From Mesorhabditis belari (Eukaryota > Nematoda > Chromadorea > Rhabditida > Rhabditidae): a stretch of 64,000 nucleotides of DNA. The position numbers and the translations under genes are program-made. Shown here piece after piece: positions 33,501 through 45,500 of this stretch. The notes beneath the pieces are model-generated. The model had not been told where the DNA came from, did not search any database, and saw only the letters and a list, made by a program, of their open reading frames with translations. Location of the stretch: assembly GCA_958450365.1 (NCBI GenBank), contig CAUEEP010000935.1, forward strand, positions 1,032,001 through 1,096,000. The letters are read 5' to 3'. Within the stretch, counting starts at the first letter, position 1; the number at the start of each line of letters is the position of its first letter.

Positions 33501-36500
33501 ATTTAGAAATTCGAAATTAATCAAAAAAAATTCCATTTTCATCGAATGTTTGCATTGCTTTGGTGGAGTCAGAGAATTTTTTTCGAAACATTTTTTCAAG
33601 AAAAATTTCAATCAAGAGAAACAAAGGGAAAATTTCGAAAGACTTCCTCGATTGAGGGTTTTTTTTATAAACAATGTTCCTTTTTCTGTCATATTGGGCA
33701 TGGTAAACATCCGCCGTCCAGAATTGAAATTTTGTTGGGCAATCATCATTTTCAGTCACATGCACCCCCAGATTTCTTCGTCATTTGTTCTGGACTCCTG
33801 AGTTTTTTCTTTTTTATTGAGCATTGAAGATTCAATACTTGAATTTTTTAAAAGGCAAGAATTTCTTTTTTTCATTTTTCATTCTTGGTAGCCTTCCAAG
33901 TATTTGATTTTTTTTGACTGAATATCTTAAAACTTGAAGGGGATATTTCATAAGTTGCTTTTTCTCTTGCTTGATTTAAAAAGGATTTTAATAGTGCGCT
34001 AAAGAAAAAACTGTCGTGGCTTAACACATTCACGACAATACGTCTCAACGATCGTATTAATGACGCTTTTTTTTGGTTTCAACTCAGGTTTTAAAGGATT
34101 TTGTTATTCATTTTGCAGAAAGCTCTCGGTAACTTTGTACTAGTTTTCAAGAGGAGATACAGGGCTATCGAATGACTTCAATAGTTTAGTTTACCTCTAA
34201 ATTTTCACCAAATTATCAGTAAAACAGTTAACGACTACGCGACCGTACGCTTAATGTGTCGTCGTCGCGATAGCGAGATAGCAAAATTACGGGGCTTTCC
34301 GGGGCACTTTTTAGAAAATACTCCCAATCAGGAGATCTTAATACTTACTAAGATTTGAAGTTAGTTTAGATTTGTGTTTATGAATTAGGTGAATTGTTAA
34401 TGAATAATGAATAATGAAGAATGAATAATGAATAAATTTATGCTTTGTCCTGTAAACCCTTTCTGACTCAAAAAAAAAGCTGGGCGAAATTGCGTCACGA
34501 CTTTTTTTCGTCGAAAATTTCAAAATCTCAAGACATTGAGTGACTCAGAGAGAATGTAATCATCTGATTTTGCAAAATTTTCCCTACTTTATCAGCACAA
34601 TTCATCAAATTATTAAAAAATGTCATTTTTTTTTGTTGTCTGAATACACAGCAAAGAACACCAAGAAGTTCAAAAAATTTTCTATTTACCAATCGCATTA
34701 TTTCCGTCTTTCTTGCAATTTGTGAAGTTTGCACTGATTTCATTGAGCGTTTTTCACGTCAATCATTTTTTGAGAAAAAAATTCATAGCAAAAGGTGTTC
34801 TTTTGCAACTGGAAAGCTCGAATCGATGCAATTTCTGAAAAGTTCTCTCGTTACTTTCACAAATCCAGTTTTCTCCCAAGCTTGGCTTGGCTTGGCTCGG
34901 CTCATTCGGACTTCTGACAGTTCACTAACTTACAAATGATTTCGTTTTGACTAATAAATTAAAAATGATCTATTTTCTCGAATCACTGGCACAATCTGGG
35001 CATTGAATCGAACCGGCTCGCCCCGTTTCCATCTCCATATTTCCTCTTCCCTTTCCCTTTCCTTTCCCAGCTTTTTTCCATTCACCCCCCGGCAATTCCG
35101 CTCTCATTTTCCTCGCCGAATCTCTCAAATTCTCTTGTCCGAATTCCAGTCTCTTCCCTCGGCCTATATTTGAATAAATAATCGATTTCTCGATTGCTTT
35201 CACCGATTCCCACTTTATAATTTTGATCTAATACAGTTCCAATACGGTTCCAATAGGGTTCCAGTACGGTTCCTATTTTGATCTAATACGATTCCAATAC
35301 GATTCCTATTTTGATCTAATACGGTTCCCTCGGCCTATATTTGAATAAATAATCGATTTCTCGATTTCTTTCACCGATTCCCACTTTATAATACATTTTC
35401 GGCTCAAAAAAAGAAAAGCTTTAGGCCAAATAAAAAAAATTTCGGTTTCAATACTATCCGGTTATACATCCCCAAACCTAAACGATCTAGTTTAAATCTA
35501 TTATATTGTTTTATCCACTTTACGCATACTTAAAGTACCTTTATTCTGAAATAACCGAAAAATATCTGATACTTTCACACTTTTTTTTTCAAAAATCTGG
35601 ATAGGATAGACAAAAACGGTTTTACCAATAACCGAATAGTACCAAAATTTCTCTTCTTTCGTGACTAAAGTTGTATAAAGTGTCCATTAACTTTTTCTTG
35701 GCATTATTTAAATTTAAATCTTGTCTTATACTTGGCATTATTAGAATTTCAGCTCAAGATTGAAAATCTGAAGCTGAAAAGCTTAAAGCTTTTAAATCTA
35801 AGACTCTGAATGCTTTCTTTTCAAGAAGAGTTTTTAACACTCTATCTCGATTATTATAGCCTTTGCATTAAAGAATAAGCTGAATTTTTTGTTCTTTAAA
35901 AGCTAGATTATTTCTTCTCATATCTAGTTCAAGCGGATCCAAATCCTTCAGAGTTGAAGCGAGAGTTGAAATCCAAATCCTTTGAGTTAGCGGAGTTGAA
36001 ATCAAAGTCCATCAAAAGATCCCCAGCAATGTATCAAGACCAGATTTTGATGGTTTGATTTTCAAATTTGTTGAATACATAACGCATAGCCAATCGAATA
36101 GTACGTCTGATCACGATACATTACGAATTTCGTGAGCTTTTAGTGGTTTGAATCTTGTCTCACATTCCCGTGATTCTCATTATTTGAGGATTTCCCCCTT
36201 TTGTCAAAATGGCTTCACACTTCTACAACTCACATGTATGTGCCCTTTTTGTCACCAAAAAACTCTTTCTTTTTTATTGTCATAGAAAGGGATTGTTGTG
36301 AGATAAACGGCCGATTTTTCGCACATCCCAAAGTGGAAAAATGCCCTATGTTTAGGGGAAAATTTGGGCGGAGGCTGGTCTTTTTTTTGGCGAGAATCGT
36401 CTAAATCGTTTGTTTTTATATGAAATCATGCGTGTGTTCTGAAAAAAAGCAACTGAAACCTATATTCACTTCATATATTCTAAGTGTTGATGTTCGGGCC

Positions 36501-39500
36501 ATGCCTAGCCGAGTCTCCACGAGAATGCCGCAACGTTAGTGTCTTTGATTTGTTACAGAAAGGCATTGTCAAGTAAAAGGGTGACTAAAATTATACCCAT
36601 AGATTTTAACGTCTTAAGACAGCAATCATTCCTTCAGTATATTTAAAACAAAAAGAAAGAAGCGAGCGGATTCGAACCCTCGAGCAGCTGATCCAGCTCG
36701 AGCAGCTGATCCAGCTCGAGCAGCTGATCCAGCTCGAGCAGCTGATCCAGCTCGAGCAGCTGATCCAGCTCGAGCAGCTGATCCAGCTCGAGCAGCTGAT
36801 CCAGCTCGAGCAGCTGATCCAGCTCGAGCAGCTGATCCAGCTCGAGCAGCTGATCCAGCTCGAGCAGCTGATCCAGCTCGAGCAGCTGATCCAGCTCGAG
36901 CAGCTGATCCTCCATCAGCTACTCAAGTTATTTGTAAAATGTAAATGCTTAATCTTATGTAACTTGGTTTGTTGATGTCAAAAAGGATATGCATATGAAA
37001 TTGCTTCTAGTAAAAGTGTTATCATTCTGTTCTTGTTATCATTTTAAGCTCTTGTAAGACTTTTGTAAAGCTGTTGTTGCACATTTGACCCCAAAAACCA
37101 AAAGCTTTACCACCATATGATCTTCCTTTTTAAAAACAGCTGATTTTCCGGGTTTTTTCCAAACGATTTCCATATCAACTATCCTTTTTTGAGCGTAAAA
37201 TGACATGGATTGTTGATCCAGTTTCCCCCCAACGAACAAAGGGCATCACAGGTGTTCCATTAAAATCGGAGCAAAATTTCGACTTGAAAAAAAGAAAGGG
37301 AAAGAGAAAAGGATGACACAGCCCAACTCCGCCCACTTTTTGATCCCAAAAACACCCAAAATTTCTCGTAAACAAGAATAGTTCTCAAATTGAAATCTCT
37401 TTGTCATTTCGAGTCGAATAAACAGGCTGTTATTCTTTTGATTTTGAGAAGAAATTGAGAATGCTTTCGTTATTCCGAAGATCCCACAATGAGGTCAATA
37501 AAACAAGGTAAAGTAATTATTCGGGAAAGACAAGATGGCCTTTTTGATGTGAATCTAGTGGATTTGTATCTCATCAATTTAATAATTAAGCCTTGTATTT
37601 GATAGAGCTTTGAATGGGGATTCCGAATCTGTTTTTAGTTTTTTCAATGGAGCTCTGTATCGCAAGATATCTGGCATCAAAGTTTAAGTCGGTTTTCGGA
37701 GTTGTCGGAGTTGGTCTAGGTCTTATTTTACTCGTCAGTAGTGGCGCAGTGGATAGTGCGATCGCTTACAAGTCTGAGTACTCGCTTGCTTACAAGCCTG
37801 AGTACTCGCTCGCTTACAAGTCTGAGTACTCGCTCGCTTACAAGTCTGAGTACTCGCTTGCTTACAAGTCTGAGTACTCGCTCGCTTACAAGTCTGAGTA
37901 CTCGCTCGCTTACAAGTCTGAGTACTCGCTCGCTTACAAGTCTGAGTACTCGCTCACTCACCAAGTTCGATTCTCCTCGACCTTTTTTGCAATGAACCGC
38001 TGCACATTTTGATCTTACCGAACTGGAAAACTTAAAATTAAACACTGGAAAACTTTGATGCCAAATATCTTGCGATACAAAGCTCCATTAGAAAAACTAA
38101 AAGCGAATTCGGAATCCTCATTCAAAGCTCTATCAGCATCAAAAAAGCCACCTGGTCCCTTTCCCTAGTTAGAAAATAAATCTAGAGCAAAGCAAAATAA
38201 AACTTTAACCTTTTCAATATCAGAAATTCTTTGCATTATTCAATTTATTGAAAAAAATTCTCATTTATCCAAATCTTCGCAACTTTCTTCGTGTCAAAAG
38301 CCAGTATTAAAGTAATTATTTGCTTGGGGTAAAGCTGAAATGTGTGCTTTCTTTTCCGTTCGACTTTCGACCTTCTTTCCCAACTTTTGACTCGTTCATT
38401 TTAACTTCTAACTTGTTTCCAGTACTAGTTCAATTACCCACCAAATTTGAACTAGTTTTAAAAAGACACTTGAACTTACAATGAGTGAGATTATCGAAAA
38501 AATTGCTCGCAAAGCATTGATTTACTTGAAAAGCTTGCGATTTCTCTCTGACTGTTCCAATTTAGGATTTTCTATTCGATTGAATTCGATTTGGGATTTG
38601 GGAACCAGCGTAAAAGAAATTCTAAGGGATACGTGTTTTTCAGTTTTACTCCATAACATCCAGTTTTCGAGAAAAAAGCTTTAAAAGTTTGGACACTTTT
38701 TGGAAAAACGGCGCCGCCACGGTATAGGGCCGAATTCCCTTCCCCTGAGCAGTGACCGGATGGTGTAGCGGATAGTATGCTCGCGCCTCGAGACCCTTGA
38801 TCCTGGTTCGATTCCTGCCATTGTCAATTTTTTTTCTGCTTTTTGTTAAGTTTCTGCTTTTTTTCTGCTCGCGCTTTGCCTCTGGTTACCTGGTTCGAAT
38901 CCCCTGACTGTCAGGAATTTTTTGCTTCTTTGTTAAAGCACTACAACCAATTTTTAGGTGATTTATAAACAGTAAGAAGTTAAATAGAGCTACTGAAAAT
39001 GGCTGAAAAGAACTTTCAGTGAGCACAAAGGATATCAGCTTATCAGATGAATACAGTTTATTTTCCAGGTGGTGTTTCTGCGCTAGGTTCCATATCCCAA
39101 ATCGATGCTAAGTTAGAGCAGTTCCCTAGTAAAAGCAGAATTTCCGGGCCTTTACCTCATTTCTGAGTTTCATGCTCAATTTTAAACCAAAATTTTCTTT
39201 CAATTTGCTTTCCAAAACGTGGAAATCTAAATCTAAACTTTTGCAATAGCTTGTTGATAACTTTGCTTGAAAACGTCTTGTAAAATTTCTTCCAGATCTC
39301 TCTTTGTTTGATTAGATATTTCAAAAGAAAAGCAGCAAAATATGGTCGTAAAATTTGTTTGAAAGACTCAAAAATATTTCTATTTTGAAAGAATTGTGGG
39401 GATGTGATGAAAAATGGAAGAAAGCTAAAGCCATTAAGACTTTCGAAATTGATAAAAGAGGATTTGGTAGATAAAGCTAGCTTCAAAAGTAGAAATTTGA

Positions 39501-42500
39501 GCTTCAAAAGTAGAAATTGAAATGATTAGTAAGCTATGATCAAATGATCATTATGAATATCTTAAAAGCTTGAGAAAACTCGATTAACAACTCGATTTTT
39601 AAATCTTAAATCTTTAAACAAGCACCCACTTTTTTCAGTTATTAGTACGAAATTGCTTTTTTGTTTCAAGTGCTCAATTGGTCAATCTCTCTTCATTTAT
39701 TGCCTTTATTGCTCTTCTGTTCCTAAAAGAGTGGCTTTCTTTTCGAAAGACCGGTCATCACTTCTATTTGTTCATTTTTCTCGGCAAAACGTAACGATAA
39801 GCAAGCACTTGGGCACTCTATTGAGAGAATGGAATTGGATTGGATTAAGAAATGAATGGGGAAGTGATGAGTGGAATGGGATCGTTGGGGGTGGACGGGG
39901 AATCGTCGACTGGTCAGCTTTGTAAGCCAAGTGGCGGCCTCGTCAACGTTTGATGATCACTCGAAGGTTCAGATTGTATTCTTTATCAAATAGCCCAATG
40001 AAACCCCTAAACGTTTACTGTATTCGACTTCTCCAGGGAATCGGGCAAGCTAACCGATGTTTTGTAAGCAAAACACTGTCCCATTCTTATTTTTTCAAAC
40101 TTTGCATCTACTATATACAAAAAAATAAAACGTCCGTCCGTTTGTCACGCCTACGCGACAATACGTTAACCTAAAATGACTACGAAGTGAACTAGAAAGC
40201 TGAAAATTTGTACTTGGGCTTTTCGGGGGCAATGAATCCGAATCCTCAATCAGATTTATGCTACGTGCCCTTAGTAACTCCAAATAGGATATCCGTGTGG
40301 CCACGTAGCGGACGCCGAGCAAAGCTAGTCTTCATCACGATTTGAGAACTTTTCGTAACTCTAAACAAAGTAAAAACTAATAATAAAGAAAGCTAATAAA
40401 GAAAAGCGAATAACTAATAAAGAAATAAATAACTAAAAAGAAACTTATAAAGTTAGAGCAGGCACTTTTTTTTTCATTTTTTCCTTTTTCTTAGGGTAAT
40501 CGACGACGCTGATCACGAATATCAAGCCATATTTATGTTATTTAAGTCATTTAAGCCATATTTTGTTTTCGATTTTTGAAAAATGTCTAAGAATAAGGTG
40601 TTTTCGTCGAGTTTTAAATACAAATCTAAAAGCAGAGCCCCGCCAGGATGCGAAGCCACGCCCCTTCACCTCAAAAGCTATATAGGCTAATGAAATTCCC
40701 CAAGCATCTTCACTCTGTTTATCGATTTAAAAAGGAAACATGGATCTGAATCTGAATAGGTTACAAGGAGTGTCTTTGTTTGAGCTAAGCGCTAAGTTGA
40801 TACTACCTAACTCCGATTTTAAAGCTTGGCTATGGGTTCTTACACGAAAAAGCCTCCTGTCCTAACTTCTAGTAACTTGCTCCTTGTGAAAATCAACTTA
40901 GCGCTTAGTTCAAGCAAAGTCATTCCTTGCTTGCTGTACTTGTTTTTACAAACCTAAGTTTTAAAACATCCAAAAATCTTTAAAATAATCAATATTTTTA
41001 ATAATTCAAGAACCTCTTATAAGCACATCGTTGATAAATTAAGACAATGAGGGGAAATTTACGAGAGAAACATTCACCGAAACAGCTTGCAGAACGAGAG
41101 AAAATTCACTCTTTGTGGGCTTTTCCAAAGAGACATCGTTTTTGCCTTTGGGGGTAATTTTGTCGAAATCTTTTGTGAGAGAGAAATGTGGAGGAGAAAT
41201 TTTCTTTTCCATCACCACAGCATCAAAATTTTTGAAATTTTTCCTTGATATTGTTCCATTGAAATTGGAAAGAAAGGTTGTTTTCCTTTCTTGGCATTTA
41301 TTCACCAGGAAATTCATCAGACTTTGTTTGGGTTCAAAACACAAAAGCCTAAACAAACTGTTCAGTTTGCTCATTTCTTTTCATTAAATAGATTCAAAAA
41401 AAAGTGTCTTTACCATTCGCGACAACGGTATTTTCTAAGAATAAGGTGTTTTCGTCGAGTTTTAAATACAAATCTAAAAGCAGAGCCCCGCCAGGATGCC
41501 AAGCCACGCCCCCTCACCTCAAAAGCTATATAGGCTTAATGAAATTCCCCAAGAATTTTCACTGTTTATCGATTTAAAAAGGAAACATGGATGTAAATCT
41601 GAATATGTTACAAGGAATGACTTTGCTTGAACTAAGCGCTAAGTTAATACGGCCTAACTCCGATTTTAAAGCTTGGCTATAGGTTCTGAGCTTATTTTTG
41701 AGCAAATTTTTCTTTGATATTGTTCCATTGAAATTGAAGAGAAAAGTTGTTTTCCTTTTTTGGCATTTATTCACCAGGAAATTCATCAGACTTTGTTTGG
41801 GTTCAAAACACAAAAGCCTAAACAAACTGTTCAGTTTGCTCATTTCTTTTCATTAAATAGATTCAAAAAAAAGTGTCTTTACCATTCGCGACAATGGTAT
41901 TTTGGGCGTTCAGTCGCGTAGTCGTTAACTTTTTTTTGCTAATAATTTGATGTAAATTTAAAGAGAAACAAAACTAGCTTGTTTTAAATAATTTTCTTTC
42001 AAAATGAATACAGTTGATATTCTTTCGCCCAAAAAAGTTTCCCATTACCGAGTCTGACACTGTGACCTTCTTAAACGGAAATCTTTCCCCGGATTAGCTT
42101 TCTTTTGCCCTTTGCATCAAAATAGGATTATTTTCCACTCAAAAAAAGCTCTCAGAAACGGCTCCTGATAACCCGGATTTTGATATAAAAACGTTTCTGA
42201 ATATTTGAAATTAATGATTTTAACTTCCCAATTGTTTTTTAATAATAGTATTCAAGAATCCTTTTTTTTTTTTCCAACCGCAAAGAATTTCTGATTTGAT
42301 TTAATTTTTCTCAACTTTTCATGTCAAAAAAGAACCAAACCATTTCAGCCGACCAGCCAGTGATTTTTCTCATTTCTACGAAGACGTTGATGAGATGGGC
42401 GCTGCATCGAGTAGAGATGGCTTTATTCAAAGTTATCCGCAAAGAAGAATGACAACTGATGGATCGCCGTATATGATAAAAAACAAAGAAATGGTGACAA

Positions 42501-45500
42501 AAGAAAAGAAAATGATGAGAAAGAATCGAACTGGCTCAATGCCGCCACCTGTTCAATTAGCTAAAGTACAGAGAAATGTCAATTCGGATGTTCCAACTCC
42601 GTATGAAATTCGACAAATGATGGAGAAACGCTTTGAGAATGAAGATTTTTCGAGGGAAATTTCATCGGAAACTGAAGAAGAAACGGACAAATTGCAGACG
42701 AAATTGAACGATATCGAGGAATCGATTCATCAAGTTGAACGCCGACTTTTATTCAATCCTCAATTGACAATCCCATTCACTAAACAAGCTCAAATTCACT
42801 ACAAGAAACGAAGCTCGACATTGACTGAAAACTCAAATTCTAGTCAAGAAACAAGTCCCAAATCTAGAGCGAAATTTTTCCGGAAAAAGGCTGAGAATTT
42901 GTCGAATTCACAAACGACTCTTGAATCGGAGGTGAAAAAGAATTTGGAAAGGAAACGAGCATTGACAGCACAGTTGAGCTCGAGTTCTGAAGATTCGGGA
43001 ATCGGTCGAAGATTGAGTTTGGATGGAGAAAACGATGGAGAACAAGGGAATGGGGAAAAGCAAAAGAAAAAGAAGGAAAAAACGAAGTCACTTGTGAAAA
43101 AGTTCACGACAAGAGCTCGCAGTCGATCACTCGGATTTCTCTTTGGTGAGTTCTTAGAGCTGTAGCATATAAGCGATCTAAAGAGCAAAAAAATACTAGG
43201 GTTAAGATGCACTTTTCAGTTCAACCAATCAACCTTTCACTTTTACTTTTTCAGTAATCGTTTTCTAAAAATGCGTTTTAAAGAAAGGTTATCGTAATCC
43301 AGTTTTTGGTGAAAGAATTGAATTAATAACAACTGGCTGAGCCGGCTAAATGCTATGCCATACCATTTGACGCAGAATTTTATGCTGATTCCTAATATTT
43401 ATTCAGTTTTTGCTAAATGACAATTTGCTAGGAGTTATAAGCGTCTAAAGTTTTATTAGCACTATGAAAATCTGGTCTGTGATCTTTGGGTCTCAACGGC
43501 CTCCTTGCGGACTCGATTTGCAGACGTGACCGAGTGGTAGACGTGCAGACGTGACAGCGTTCGTTTCCAGAGCGAGACCTCGCAATTTCGGTCCCGACTT
43601 CGGGTCTTTCTTCTGTTTTTTCAAGAAGTGCTAGCTAGAAGAACATAAGAAATATGCAGAAATAAGAAATATTTCTTACTTCTTTTATAAACTTCTTTTA
43701 CACTCTTACAACAATAATTCTCAAATAAAGCCAAAAAGAAAACATAGTTTTGCGTCGAATGGTCGGTCACATAGCATAGCGGCTGAACCAGTTGATCTTC
43801 CCTTGTTAGCTTTATTTTAGTCATCTGTAAAGCTGGGCATGTCAAAAAGACTTGCCCAGTAACTTGATTACGGTAACTATTCGGGATTAAAACTTGATCA
43901 GTAGCTGGCTTTTCAAAACGAATACGATAACTTTTTAAAAAAGAAATCTATTGTCAAATCTGTTGAAGTAGAATTAAAAAAAACAAAATCTGAACCGTTA
44001 AAAGAAAAATCTTGTAAAGATGCAGAAATTTTTCGATTAAAAATCAAAATTAGAATGCTTTCAAGCAACTTTTTGCTTTTTTGCTTTTGCTTGAAAACGA
44101 CCCCAAATCGCCTTTCGCTCTCTAGAAAACTTTCAAGCTCGATTTTTGCCAAAAAAAAAGTGAGAGATTCTAATCTTTGAGGTGAAATCTCTTTTGGGAT
44201 TTCTTTTAGGGATTTCACGAAAGAGCAAAAAACACCATCTGATCGCTTTTAGAGAAAATTTTTCATTTCAAATGACTTCTAGTTTGAGTTTTCTATCAAA
44301 AATTCATTAGTATTGCGTGCTGATGGGGAAATTTCAATGGTTACAAATTTCTGGCTGTCAAATTCTGGGCAATTCTTGAAACATTGAGAACTTTGGTCAC
44401 TACATTTTCTTCTACGAAAAATGCACTTATCAAGCCGACCAGCTGGATTAATAAGTAATAAGCTATTGGGTAAATTGGGTAATTTTTGGGTTTTTTCTGG
44501 TCTCTTTTTCTCTGTTCGCAAAACTCTTTCGTTTGATTTGATTTTTCTCGGAGAATTGCATGATTTAACGGGTTTTGCTTGCGTTTTTTTTTTCTGAAAT
44601 ATGTTTCCAAAAATGTTTAAATGTGTTTAAAGTGACAAGCTTTAAATAGATTTTTACATTGAAAAGCTTTCAAAGATTTTTGTTTACTCGAAAATCTCGT
44701 GAGCATTTCACGACTTTAAAGCTGTAGCTTTAAGCTTTAAGCTTTAGCTGTAACTTAAAGCTTTAGCTGTGACTTAAAGCTTTAGCTTCCTCTAATTTGA
44801 TAACGCTTTAAGTTACAGCTTAAGCTAAGGCTTGAAGCTAAAGCTTAAGCTAAGGCTTTAAGCCAAAGCTTTAAGCTAAAGCTTTAAGTTACAGCTAAAG
44901 CTTAAGCTAAGGCTTGAAGCTAAAGCTTAAGCTCAAGCTTTAAGTCAAAGCTTTAAACTAAAGCTTTAAGTTACAGCTAAAGCTTAAGCTAAAGCTTTAA
45001 GTTACAGCTTAAAACTTTAGCTTCAAGCCTTAGCTTAAGCTGTAACTTAAAGCCTTAGCTTAAGCTGTAACTTAAAGCTTTAGCTTCCTCTAATTAGCTT
45101 CCTCTAAATCTCTTCAACTGACCATTACATAATCTTTAAGAGTTTCAAAGTCTAACCAAAGTCCACTAAACTTCCGAAAACTTCTCACTGATTGGTTCAT
45201 CCTTTTGCATTTCTTGATGATGATGCGAGATTCGCGTGATTTCTTTGAATTCATTTCCTTTCTGACTGACCCCACTTCCTGCCACTTTTCTCGAAGCTTT
45301 CCGATTCTACAAATTTCTCCTAAAATTCTAGCTTTTTCCCCCAAAAAGTCGTGATTTTGTGTAAATGTTTTGCAAAGAATGAGAATTTCTGTATCAAGAA
45401 AACTTCTTGGAAAAGTCAAATTTTTTAGAAAAAAACAATTTGAACCTATCAATTTCCCACCCGCCCAATTCTAATTGCCATTTCGATTCAAGAAATTTCA

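Larger units (their letters stand above)
32193..35927. other. intronic stretch without recognised genes
   Basis: Part of the long intron between lmd-3-like exons 22 and 23. I see only low-complexity AT-rich DNA, a dispersed repeat copy (34075-34178), a direct repeat (35156-35392) and short open frames with no recognisable content. Confidence 0.5.

Noticed and set aside
33517..33827. Overlapping open frames on both strands in a long intron
   Set aside because: No phase-compatible exon partners, no domain, and similar length on both strands.
36643..36915. Leu-Leu-Glu-Leu-Asp-Gln repeat protein on the minus strand
   Set aside because: It is a by-product of an 18-bp satellite between tRNA-like boxes; the opposite strand and other frames are repetitive in the same way.
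37614..38045. Repeat proteins (Ser-Glu-Tyr-Ser-Leu-Ala-Tyr-Lys and others) in three frames
   Set aside because: All follow from the 24-bp array; three overlapping open frames on both strands show this is periodicity, not coding.
39157..39507. 116-codon minus-strand frame
   Set aside because: It is Phe/Lys-rich as expected for AT-rich DNA, with no homology or splice structure recognised.
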